From Oscillibacter sp. (GTDB lineage: Bacteria > Bacillota > Clostridia > Oscillospirales > Oscillospiraceae): a DNA stretch of 5,195 nt. Position 1 is the first letter of the stretch. The number at the start of each line of letters is the position of its first letter. The stretch spans positions 1-5,195 of the forward strand of contig JAAWIL010000147.1 in the NCBI GenBank assembly GCA_022796315.1. Reading direction: 5' to 3'. Below the pieces are notes generated by a model. That model had not been told where the DNA came from. It saw only the letters and a list, made by a program, of their open reading frames with translations, and searched no databases. Positions 1-5,100 of the stretch are shown piece by piece. The position numbers were made by a program, and so were the translations under genes.

Positions 1-153
1 GACCGCCGCCTGCGGGGCATCATGGACACGATCTACCGGATGAGCGTGGACGCCGCAGAGGAGTACGGCCTGGGGTACAACCTGGTTGCCGGCGCGAACA
101 TCGCGGGCTTCCTCCGGGTGGCCGACGCCATGATGGCACAGGGCATCTTCTAA
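1..153 (+). CDS. gdhA: NADP-type glutamate dehydrogenase, C-terminal 50 residues (5' end outside window)
   Basis: Frame 1 is open from the window edge to TAA at 151-153 and encodes 50 residues. It contains the motif LVAGANIAGFLRVADAMMAQ close to the end. This matches the C-terminal signature of hexameric NADP-dependent glutamate dehydrogenases (GANIAGF-x-KVADAM-x-AQG in E. coli GdhA, which also stops shortly after this motif), so the natural C-terminus is intact. The family interconverts 2-oxoglutarate plus ammonium and glutamate in the cytoplasm. Only the last part of the nucleotide-binding/C-terminal region is visible; the catalytic lysine and substrate-binding residues lie outside the window, and cofactor preference cannot be read from this piece. 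The gene is convergent with the sigma-factor operon. A stem-loop starts two bases after its stop codon. Confidence 0.92.
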   Translation, partial: DRRLRGIMDTIYRMSVDAAEEYGLGYNLVAGANIAGFLRVADAMMAQGIF

Positions 154-154
154 G

Positions 155-182
155 TCGTCCAAAATCTGCGGATTTTGGATGA
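155..182 (+). other. stem-loop directly after gdhA, UNCG-type loop
   Basis: TCCAAAATC (158-166) and GATTTTGGA (171-179) form a perfect 9-bp stem around the loop TGCG. T155-A182, C156-G181 and a G157-U180 wobble extend it to 12 bp. Read as plus-strand RNA the loop is C(UGCG)G, a member of the very stable UNCG tetraloop class, which favours function in the gdhA transcript. No U-tract follows (the next bases are G/A-rich), so it is not a classical intrinsic terminator. It may be a 3'-end stabilising or factor-assisted structure. Confidence 0.6.
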
Positions 183-213
183 GGGGAGAGGGATACAGTT
201 CTTCCATGCACTC

Positions 214-244
214 AGCCCCCGTCTGCCTGCGGCAGACGGGGGCT
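214..244. other. long GC-rich hairpin in the convergent gap
   Basis: The arms 214-227 and 231-244 are perfectly complementary over 14 bp (left arm AGCCCCCGTCTGCC, loop TGC). This is the strongest hairpin in the gap between gdhA and the sigma-factor operon. Neither strand shows a run of T after it, so it lacks the second half of an intrinsic terminator. It could stall or protect RNA ends from either side, or be a remnant of a repeat. The strand of action is unknown. Confidence 0.55.
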
Positions 245-270
245 TCGCACACTCCAGAACTGAGCGGTGT

Positions 271-299
271 TTTTCCCGAGGTACACGCCCCCGGGAAAA
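271..299. other. hairpin with TTTTCCCG/CGGGAAAA arms
   Basis: TTTTCCCG (271-278) pairs perfectly with CGGGAAAA (292-299) around a 13-base loop, and GG/CC can add two pairs after one mismatch. The T-rich part is on the 5' side and the A-rich part on the 3' side. This is the reverse of a bidirectional terminator, so termination in either direction is not clearly supported. A T6 run (310-315) lies about ten bases downstream on the plus strand, rather far to act as its U-tract. Confidence 0.45.
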
Positions 300-313
300 C
301 GGATTTCACTTTT

Positions 314-333
314 TTCGCGTCTGCGGACGCGAA
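314..333 (+). other. hairpin with UNCG-type loop
   Basis: TTCGCGTC (314-321) and GACGCGAA (326-333) form a perfect 8-bp stem with loop TGCG. As plus-strand RNA this is again C(UGCG)G, the same closing pair and loop as the hairpin after the gdhA stop. No U-tract follows on either strand. Confidence 0.5.
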
Positions 334-348
334 CTCTGTGAGACGTTT

Positions 349-367
349 CCGGCGGCGCTGCCGCCGG
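349..367. other. GC hairpin next to the 3' end of the membrane-protein gene
   Basis: CCGGCGGC (349-356) and GCCGCCGG (360-367) are exact complements separated by GCT, giving an 8-bp stem (7 bp with a five-base loop). It lies 12 bases beyond the stop codon of the minus-strand gene ending at 380, which would suit a transcript end for the sigma operon. The minus strand has no T-run after it. On the plus strand the nearest T-rich stretch (378-385) begins about ten bases away. Confidence 0.45.
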
Positions 368-379
368 TTCGGATGCGTT

Positions 380-1336
380 TTATTTCTCCTTTGCGCCTGC
401 CGGGTCCTCCGGGAAATAGCTGGGGTCTGCCAGGGACGGGTCGATCTCCGGGGCGGTTTCCCCGGGAGCGGCGGCAGGCTGGGTGCCTTCTGTCTCCAGC
501 ATCCTGCGGATATAGTCCGCAACCTCCTCCAAGGTCTCCGCTTCCGCGATCTCCTCATAGACGCCCCGCTCAAACTCCAGGCCCTCCCCGGTGTCCGCGA
601 ACACGAACCGCAGCCCCTCAGAGAGGTAGAACTCCCCGAGATCCGCGTAGCAGAAGTACCGCTCCCCCTCCTGCCAGCCGGTGTCCTCCCCGGTCCGGAT
701 GGGCATAAAGATGGCGTCGCTCCCCACGTCCAGCTCCTCCAGGGGACCGGAGAGCGAGGTAGCCACGTAGCCCTTGGCCCCCATGTAGAGCACGCTGCAA
801 ATCTCCCCCGCCTCCAGGCCGCCTCGAATGGAGTCCGTGACCTCCACATTGGCCACCGTCCAGTAACCCGCTCCGAGCCCCACCTGGAAATACCGCAGAC
901 TCTGCACGGTGCCCCGGAAGATCTCCGCGTCCCGGGCGAAGATCTCCTCCGGGGACATCCAGGCCTGGCAGCTGGCCTCCATGCCCGCCTGAGATTCCCC
1001 CGTTCCGGGGCCGCTGAGCTCCCCGATCTCCACATTTCTGGAAAAGTCCGGCGCGGGCCGGGGGTCTCCATCCGTCCGGTAGTCGCTGCCGTCCAGATCG
1101 CCGCCATCGCTTTGGTCTGTCTGAACGGCGGGGTCGAACCCCTGCATCAGCGCCTTCCACCGGATCTGTCCCTCCGCCCAGGGGATGGCAGCCGCCGTCA
1201 CCGCCAGCGCCAGGCAGGCCGCTGCCAGAACGCCGGTCCGCCGCCAGGGGCGGCGCTGTTTCCTCACGGTCTCCGCCTCCCGGATCTGGTCCTCCCGGAC
1301 CTCCCCCACGGCGCGGAACAGTTCCTCTCTTGTCAT
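380..1336 (-). CDS. single-pass membrane protein, probable anti-sigma/sensor partner of the ECF sigma factor
   Basis: The protein has 318 residues. A charged cytoplasmic N-terminus (about 1-34) ends in a basic stretch (RKQRRPWRR, 25-33). One hydrophobic segment follows (about 35-53, GVLAAACLALAVTAAA), then a long extracytoplasmic part. By the positive-inside rule the N-terminus should be inside. Beyond the membrane there is an acidic Asp/Gly-rich linker (73-92), a beta-rich region (about 138-250), and a Pro/Ala/Glu-rich tail (283-318). The start ATG shares ATGA with the stop of the upstream sigma gene, indicating translational coupling, and a GAGGAGGG motif lies upstream inside that gene. Sigma/anti-sigma pairs are typically arranged this way. 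I see no HxxxCxxC zinc-binding anti-sigma motif and do not recognise the outer domain, so the anti-sigma role is inferred from position and topology. It could also be a regulated cell-surface protein. Confidence 0.75.
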   Translation of the reverse strand: MTREELFRAVGEVREDQIREAETVRKQRRPWRRTGVLAAACLALAVTAAAIPWAEGQIRWKALMQGFDPAVQTDQSDGGDLDGSDYRTDGDPRPAPDFSRNVEIGELSGPGTGESQAGMEASCQAWMSPEEIFARDAEIFRGTVQSLRYFQVGLGAGYWTVANVEVTDSIRGGLEAGEICSVLYMGAKGYVATSLSGPLEELDVGSDAIFMPIRTGEDTGWQEGERYFCYADLGEFYLSEGLRFVFADTGEGLEFERGVYEEIAEAETLEEVADYIRRMLETEGTQPAAAPGETAPEIDPSLADPSYFPEDPAGAKEK

Positions 1337-1887
1337 AGGTCATAGCCCTCCTCAATCAGATACGCCCGAAGTCCCTTCCGGGCCCGGTGGAGCAGCGCGG
1401 TCACCTTAGACCGGGTAAACCCAAACCCCGCGGCAATCTCCTCAACGGAGTCGCAGTACCAGTACCGCCGCAGGAACACCTGCCGTCCCTCCGGCCGCAG
1501 GGTGGAGAGGTATCGGGAGATGGCCTCCCCCAGCGCCCGGACATCCAGCGCCTCCTCCACCGGCGTGCCGCCCACGCACTCCGCCAGCTCCTCCAGCACG
1601 GCGTCAAAGCCGCCGTTCCTCCGCTGGGCGGTGTTGTAATCCCAGCGGTCCAGGGCGGTACACCGGGCGATGCGCCCCAAAAAGGGCGGCAGGCTCCGGG
1701 GCCTCTGGGGCGGCATGGCGTTCCAGGCCCCCAGCCAGGTGTCGTTCAGGCACTCCTCGCTGTCCCGGCCGTCCCCCAGCACCCGGCGGATGATGGCGGA
1801 GCAGTAGCCGCCGTATTTCCGGGCGGTTTCCGCCACGGCATCCTGGGACCGGGCCCAGTACAGCTCGATGATCTCTCTGTCCTCCAT
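1333..1887 (-). CDS. ECF-type RNA polymerase sigma factor
   Basis: The protein has 184 residues, a usual length for ECF sigma factors. Region 2 spans about residues 9-90 and includes the GDGRDSEECLNDTWLGAWNA stretch (38-57), corresponding to the D-A-E-D/E-x-x-Q/N-D-T-F/W-L-x-x-W signature of core-polymerase and -10 binding. Region 4 spans about 122-178, with the helix-turn-helix SVEEIAAGFGFTRSKVTALL (147-166) for -35 recognition followed by HRARKGLRAYL. There is no region 1 or 3, as expected for the ECF class. The start ATG at 1887 has AAGGAAG (1901-1895) seven bases upstream. The gene overlaps the next one by four bases (ATGA), so the two should be co-expressed. It is probably released in response to an envelope signal sensed by its partner; the signal is unknown. 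I could not recognise a convincing sigma-70 or ECF promoter upstream. Confidence 0.9.
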   Translation of the reverse strand: MEDREIIELYWARSQDAVAETARKYGGYCSAIIRRVLGDGRDSEECLNDTWLGAWNAMPPQRPRSLPPFLGRIARCTALDRWDYNTAQRRNGGFDAVLEELAECVGGTPVEEALDVRALGEAISRYLSTLRPEGRQVFLRRYWYCDSVEEIAAGFGFTRSKVTALLHRARKGLRAYLIEEGYDL

Positions 1888-1902
1888 AGTGTCACTTCCT
1901 TT

Positions 1903-1917
1903 TGAAAGCAGCTTTCA
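1903..1917. promoter_or_regulatory. 15-base palindrome abutting the sigma-factor ribosome binding site
   Basis: TGAAAGC-A-GCTTTCA is a perfect inverted repeat of 7 bp with a single central base. It ends one base before the AAGGAAG ribosome binding site of the sigma gene. A one-base spacer suits a dimeric DNA-binding protein better than an RNA hairpin, although a 5-bp stem with a five-base loop is possible. Its position in the 5' untranslated region would let it act as an operator. This is an inference from symmetry and position only. Confidence 0.4.
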
Positions 1918-1984
1918 CCCTGATAGTCGGCAAACACCGGGGAAACCTTGCGCGGCGCATCCAATTTTGCGGAATCTTTCCTCG

Positions 1985-2024
1985 CAAAAAGAAATTCGGA
2001 ACCCGTTCTCCACGGATTCCGAAT
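1985..2024 (-). terminator. intrinsic terminator of the lysC-UPF0237-UPF0210 operon
   Basis: On the minus strand ATTCGGAA (2024-2017) pairs with TTCCGAAT (2001-1994). After one mismatch, CCGT (2015-2012) pairs with ACGG (2006-2003), leaving a five-base loop. The tail is TTCTTTTTG (1993-1985). A stable stem followed at once by a T-run, 30 bases after the UPF0210 stop codon, is a textbook Rho-independent terminator. It separates the lysC operon from the sigma-factor operon, so the latter needs its own promoter within about 1888-1985. Confidence 0.88.
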
Positions 2025-2054
2025 CTCCCTTTGCGTCTGATCTTCCCCCCACGC

Positions 2055-3413
2055 TCAATTCCGCAAGCTGTGGAGCGGCGCGGGAATCCTGCCGCCTCTC
2101 GCGATGAAGGCCGCGCTGGACTCGCTGTGGACCGGCATCACCGGGGCGCTGCCCAGGAGGCCACCCATCTCGATGGTGTCCCCCACGCCCTTGCCGGGGG
2201 CCGGCAGGATGCGGACGGCGGTGGTCTTGTTGTTCACCATGCCGATGGCCGCCTCGTCGGCGATGATGGCGGCGATGGTCTCCGCTGGCGTGCTGCCGGG
2301 GACGGCGATCATATCCAGGCCCACGGAGCACACGCAGGTCATGGCCTCCAGCTTATCCAGGCACAGCGTCCCGGACCGGGCGGCGGCAATCATGCCCTCG
2401 TCCTCGCTGACTGGGATGAAGGCCCCGGAGAGCCCGCCCACGGAGGAGGACGCCATGACGCCGCCCTTCTTCACCGCGTCGTTCAGGAGGGCCAGGGCCG
2501 CCGTGGTCCCGTGGGTGCCGCAGACCTCCAGACCCAGCTCCTCCAGAATCCGGGCCACGCTGTCCCCCACGGCAGGGGTGGGCGCCAGACTCAGGTCCAC
2601 AATGCCGAAGGGGGTGTCCAGACGGCGGCTGGCCTCCTGGGCCACCAGCTGGCCCATGCGGGTCACCCGGAAGGCCGTCTTCTTGATGGTCTCCGCCGCC
2701 ACGTCAAAGGGCTGGCCCTTCACGGCCTGGAGCGCGTGGTACACCACGCCGGGGCCGGAGACGCCCACGTTGATGACCTTCTCCGCCTCGCCCGCGCCGT
2801 GGAAGGCCCCGGCCATGAAGGGATTGTCCTCCACGGCGTTGCAGAACACCACCAGCTTGGCGCAGCCCAGGCCGTCCCGGTCCGCCGTGGCGTTGGAGGT
2901 CTCCTTGATGATCCGGCCCATCAGTCCCACGGCGTCCATGTTGATGCCCGCCCGGGTGGAGCCCACGTTGACGGAGGAGCACACCAGCTCCGTCTGGGCC
3001 AGGGCCTGGGGGATGGAGCGGATCAGCCGCTCGTCGGCCCTCGTCAGGCCCTTCTGCACCAGGGCGGAGTACCCGCCGATGAAGTTGACGCCGCAGGTCC
3101 TGGCGGCGCGGTCCAGGGTCTGGGCGAAGGGCACGTAGTCCTCCGTCTCGCTGGCGCCGGCCACCAGGGCCATGGGGGTGACGGAAATCCGCTTGTTGAC
3201 AATGGGGATGCCGAACTCCGCCTCGATGTCCTCGCCGGTCTTCACCAGGTTCTCGGCGCAGCGGCAGATTTTCTCGTAGATCTTCCCGCAGGCCCGCGCG
3301 GGGTCCGGGTCGCAGCAGCTGAGCAGGGAGATCCCCATGGTGATGGTGCGGATATCCAGGTGCTGCTGGTCGATCATCTCAATGGTGGAGAGAATGTCCT
3401 TTTGATTGAGCAT
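2055..3413 (-). CDS. UPF0210/DUF711 (PFL family) protein
   Basis: The protein has 452 residues, close to the roughly 445 usual for the family. It carries family blocks I recognise from the pneumococcal member SP_0239: DIRTITMGISLL (20-31), VCSSVNVGST (144-153), NAVEDNPFMAGAFHG (192-206), DLSLAPTPAVGDSVA (273-287), GGLSGAFIPVSEDEG (326-340), CSVGLDMIAVP (362-372) and the terminal RGGRIPAP block. The fold is described as related to pyruvate formate-lyase, hence the database name, but no RVxGY-type glycyl-radical motif is visible and no reaction is known to me. It is predicted to be cytoplasmic, without signal or membrane segments. It has 13 cysteines, including a CC pair at 33-34. The start at 3413 aligns with the family N-terminus and has GGGGGAGG four bases upstream. 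It begins 14 bases after the UPF0237 stop, so the pair is tightly coupled. Family assignment is secure; function is unknown. Confidence 0.93.
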   Translation of the reverse strand: MLNQKDILSTIEMIDQQHLDIRTITMGISLLSCCDPDPARACGKIYEKICRCAENLVKTGEDIEAEFGIPIVNKRISVTPMALVAGASETEDYVPFAQTLDRAARTCGVNFIGGYSALVQKGLTRADERLIRSIPQALAQTELVCSSVNVGSTRAGINMDAVGLMGRIIKETSNATADRDGLGCAKLVVFCNAVEDNPFMAGAFHGAGEAEKVINVGVSGPGVVYHALQAVKGQPFDVAAETIKKTAFRVTRMGQLVAQEASRRLDTPFGIVDLSLAPTPAVGDSVARILEELGLEVCGTHGTTAALALLNDAVKKGGVMASSSVGGLSGAFIPVSEDEGMIAAARSGTLCLDKLEAMTCVCSVGLDMIAVPGSTPAETIAAIIADEAAIGMVNNKTTAVRILPAPGKGVGDTIEMGGLLGSAPVMPVHSESSAAFIARGGRIPAPLHSLRN

Positions 3414-3427
3414 GGTTCCTCCCCCTC

Positions 3428-3697
3428 TCAGATCCGGTGCATGGCGTCAAAGATCTCCTCCCGCTGGATGCGGATGGACAGGCCCATCTCCTCGCCCAGC
3501 TCCACCAGGGAGGCCGCCAGCTCCCCGAAGGAGGCGGAGGCCTGTCCGATGTCCACGGCCATGACCATGGTGAAGGCCCCCTGCAAAATGGTCTGGGAGA
3601 TGTCCAGGATGTTGACGTTCTTGGCGGCCAGGCGGTTGCAGACGGCGGCGATGATGCCCACCCGATCCTGGCCTACGACGGTGACAATGGCGTTCAT
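3428..3697 (-). CDS. UPF0237 ACT-domain protein
   Basis: The protein has 89 residues, the normal size of this family, and consists of a single ACT domain. It opens with the beta strand MNAIVTVVGQDRVGI, which carries the D-x-x-G-I ligand-loop signature of ACT domains. The helix AAVCNRLAAKNVNILDISQT (17-36) and the strand AFTMVMAVDI (41-50) follow, and the C-terminus is IFDAMHRI, as in the pneumococcal homologue SP_0238. ACT domains bind amino acids and usually control a partner enzyme. The start ATG at 3697 has AAGGAGAG (3710-3703) ahead of it, and the longer in-frame extension to 3802 runs back into lysC and is not family-like. The gene lies between lysC and UPF0210. Pairing of UPF0237 with UPF0210 is conserved in Firmicutes, so it probably senses a ligand for the UPF0210 protein. 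The ligand is unknown. Confidence 0.92.
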   Translation of the reverse strand: MNAIVTVVGQDRVGIIAAVCNRLAAKNVNILDISQTILQGAFTMVMAVDIGQASASFGELAASLVELGEEMGLSIRIQREEIFDAMHRI

Positions 3698-3719
3698 AAC
3701 TTCTCTCCTTTTTTCTCCC

Positions 3720-3785
3720 CCGGAAGGGGGCGCTTCCGGCGCGGCGGGGGACTCCCTTTCCCGAGAAATCGCCCCGCCGCGCCCG
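3720..3785 (-). other. two overlapping GC-rich hairpins in the lysC-UPF0237 spacer
   Basis: The 91-base spacer between lysC and the ACT gene holds a perfect 12-bp stem (3738-3749 with 3772-3783, 22-base loop). A one-base bulge extends it to 14 bp at 3736-3785. A second perfect 7-bp stem (CCGGAAG 3720-3726 with CTTCCGG 3733-3739) shares bases 3738-3739 with the first, so both cannot form completely at once. On the transcribed strand the sequence after them is A/G-rich (leading into the ACT ribosome binding site) and has no U-tract, so this is not an intrinsic terminator. It may be an RNA processing, stabilising or attenuation element between lysC and the downstream pair. Confidence 0.5.
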
Positions 3786-3788
3786 GTC

Positions 3789-4265
3789 TCAGATCTCATC
3801 AAAAAACTTCCCGTGGATGGCCTTCACCGCCCGGTTCACGTCCTCCTCGTCCAGCAGGACGGAAACCCGGATTTCCGAGGTGTTGATCATCTGGATGTTG
3901 ATTCCGGCCTCGTAGAGGGCCTCGAACATCTTGGCGGCCACGCCGCAGTTGCTCATCAGGCCCGCGCCCACGATGGACACCTTGCCGATCCTGTCGTCGG
4001 CCTCGATGTGGTCAAACCGCAGGGCCTCCTTGTGCTGGTTCAGAATGTCCTGGGCCTCCTCCAGGTCCTTCTTGTGGACGGTGAAGGTGATGTCCTTGGT
4101 CTCCTCCCGGCCAATGGATTGGAGGATGACGTCCACGTTGATGTTGTGCTTGCTCAGCAGGTCAAAGACCTGGAAGGCGACGCCGGGATTGTGCTCCAGG
4201 CCGATCAGGGCAACCCGGGCGATGCTGGTGTCCTTGGCGACGCCGGCGATGTTGGTTTTCTCCAC
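3789..4265 (-). CDS. lysC: predicted internal in-frame translation product: aspartokinase beta (regulatory) subunit
   Basis: Codon 246 of lysC is GTG. It is preceded by AAGGAGGT, an eight-base match to the 16S anti-Shine-Dalgarno; AGGAGG ends eight bases before the GTG. Initiation there would give 158 residues made only of the two ACT domains. In Bacillus subtilis lysC encodes alpha and beta subunits from in-phase overlapping frames, with beta (about 160 residues) starting at the equivalent place, and corynebacterial lysC does likewise. The beta subunit would assemble with alpha into an alpha2beta2 enzyme and form part of the effector site. The start is GTG rather than ATG, and it is predicted, not shown. 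Confidence 0.6.
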   Translation of the reverse strand: MEKTNIAGVAKDTSIARVALIGLEHNPGVAFQVFDLLSKHNINVDVILQSIGREETKDITFTVHKKDLEEAQDILNQHKEALRFDHIEADDRIGKVSIVGAGLMSNCGVAAKMFEALYEAGINIQMINTSEIRVSVLLDEEDVNRAVKAIHGKFFDEI

Positions 4266-5000
4266 TTTGGTGACCTCCTTCACTTTCGTGCCGGGCTTGC
4301 GCTCCAGGCTCGACACCACTTCCAAATTCACTCGGAACTTCTTGGCCAGCTCCACGCTGCGGTTGTGGAGCACCTGGGCTCCCTGGCTGGCCAGCTCCAG
4401 CATCTCGTCGTAGGTGATCTCCTCCAGCTTCCGGGCGCCGGGAACGATCCTGGGGTCCGTGGTATAGACGCCGTCCACATCCGTGTAGATCTGGCACAGG
4501 TCCGCCCGGAAGGCCGCCGCCAGGGCCACGGCGCTGGTGTCGGACCCGCCCCGGCCCAGGGTGGTGATGTCCCCGGTCCGGTCCATGCCCTGGAAGCCGG
4601 TGACAAGGATGATCCGGTGCTGGTCCAGCTCCATCTGCACCCGCTCCGGGTCAATCTTCTTGATCCGGGCGTCGGAGTGGACGGAGGTGGAGTGAATGCC
4701 CACCTGCCAGGCGTTCAGGGACACCGCCGGCAGGCCCATGGCCTCCAGGGCCATGGCGCACAGGGCCACGGAGATCTGCTCCCCGGTAGACAGCAGCATA
4801 TCCATCTCCCGCTTGGACGGACGGGGGTTGATCTCCTCCGCCTTGGCGATGAGGTCGTCGGTGGTGTCGCCCTGGGCGGACAGCACCACGATGACGTCGT
4901 TGCCCTGTAAGTAGGTCTCGGCGATGATCCTGGCCACATTCTGGATACGCTTGGCGTCCCGGACGGAGCTGCCGCCGAATTTCTGTACAATCAAACTCAT
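3789..5000 (-). CDS. lysC: aspartokinase (aspartate kinase), monofunctional with tandem ACT domains
   Basis: The protein has 403 residues, close to the 408 of Bacillus subtilis LysC. It phosphorylates L-aspartate with ATP to 4-aspartyl phosphate, the first step of lysine, diaminopimelate, threonine and methionine synthesis, in the cytoplasm. The kinase domain (about 1-230) shows KFGGSSV (7-13), SAQGDTTDDL (41-50), STGEQIS (71-77), GDITTLGRGGSDTSAVALAA (143-162) and YTDVDGVYTTDPR (172-184). Two ACT domains follow at about 263-335 and 338-403; the second contains SIVGAGLMSNCGVAAKMFEA (342-361). No homoserine dehydrogenase is fused. The start at 5000 places MSLIVQKFGG at the family N-terminus, with AGAGG eight bases and GGGAGGT about 15 bases upstream; the in-frame extension to 5177 is not family-like. 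Feedback control by lysine, alone or with threonine, is likely from family knowledge, but the effector cannot be read from sequence. It is the first gene of a three-gene operon. Confidence 0.95.
   Translation of the reverse strand: MSLIVQKFGGSSVRDAKRIQNVARIIAETYLQGNDVIVVLSAQGDTTDDLIAKAEEINPRPSKREMDMLLSTGEQISVALCAMALEAMGLPAVSLNAWQVGIHSTSVHSDARIKKIDPERVQMELDQHRIILVTGFQGMDRTGDITTLGRGGSDTSAVALAAAFRADLCQIYTDVDGVYTTDPRIVPGARKLEEITYDEMLELASQGAQVLHNRSVELAKKFRVNLEVVSSLERKPGTKVKEVTKVEKTNIAGVAKDTSIARVALIGLEHNPGVAFQVFDLLSKHNINVDVILQSIGREETKDITFTVHKKDLEEAQDILNQHKEALRFDHIEADDRIGKVSIVGAGLMSNCGVAAKMFEALYEAGINIQMINTSEIRVSVLLDEEDVNRAVKAIHGKFFDEI
4266..4280 (-). promoter_or_regulatory. strong internal ribosome binding site within lysC
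   Basis: On the minus strand AAGGAGGT (4280-4273), seven bases and then GTG (4265-4263) form a well-spaced start. It falls on lysine-glutamate-valine codons 241-243, in the linker between the kinase and ACT domains. Its complementarity exceeds that of the AGAGG motif directly before the main lysC start. It is the decisive evidence for the predicted beta subunit. Confidence 0.6.
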
Positions 5001-5100
5001 ATCGTTTTCCTCTTTACCTCCCATTGGCTCAATGGCATCTGTAGGCCTTGTCACCGCGGCGGAAATGAAGCGAATGCCTCTTTTCCGCCCTGGGGCGCTT
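5001..5100 (-). promoter_or_regulatory. lysC: lysC leader with ribosome binding site and small hairpins
   Basis: GGGAGGTAAAGAGG precedes the lysC ATG on the minus strand. CCATTG (5035-5030) and CAATGG (5026-5021) form a 6-bp hairpin with a three-base loop, whose 3' arm takes in the first G bases of the GGGAGG motif. Further upstream GGCGGAAA (5065-5058 as the minus-strand complement) pairs with TTTCCGCC at 5082-5089, an 8-bp stem with a 16-base loop. I do not see the conserved core of a lysine riboswitch or a T-box, and no confident -35/-10 pair. The promoter may lie here or beyond the window edge. Confidence 0.4.

Noticed and set aside
271..315. Hairpin plus T6 run as an intrinsic terminator for gdhA
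   Set aside because: The T-run begins about ten bases after the stem and the arm composition (T-rich 5', A-rich 3') is the reverse of a terminator, so only a generic hairpin is claimed.
179..1345. A 388-codon plus-strand frame opposite the membrane-protein gene
   Set aside because: It resembles no family, runs through the hairpin array and is the antisense of a gene supported by topology, an ATGA overlap and a ribosome binding site.
1888..1985. A sigma-70 or ECF promoter for the sigma operon
   Set aside because: TATCAG and TTGGAT-like words occur but not as a correctly spaced pair, and no GGAAC-type -35 with a matching -10 was found. A promoter must exist here but I cannot place it.
3698..3802. 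An N-terminal extension of the UPF0237 protein to 3802
   Set aside because: It would overlap the lysC end and translate the hairpin spacer. The family starts at MNAIVTVVG, which has its own AAGGAGAG.
1902..4910. A 1002-codon open frame on the plus strand across three minus-strand genes
   Set aside because: It is antisense to lysC, UPF0237 and UPF0210, whose products match known families along their full length. Its His/Gly/Asp-rich, low-complexity translation is typical of an antisense frame in GC-rich DNA.
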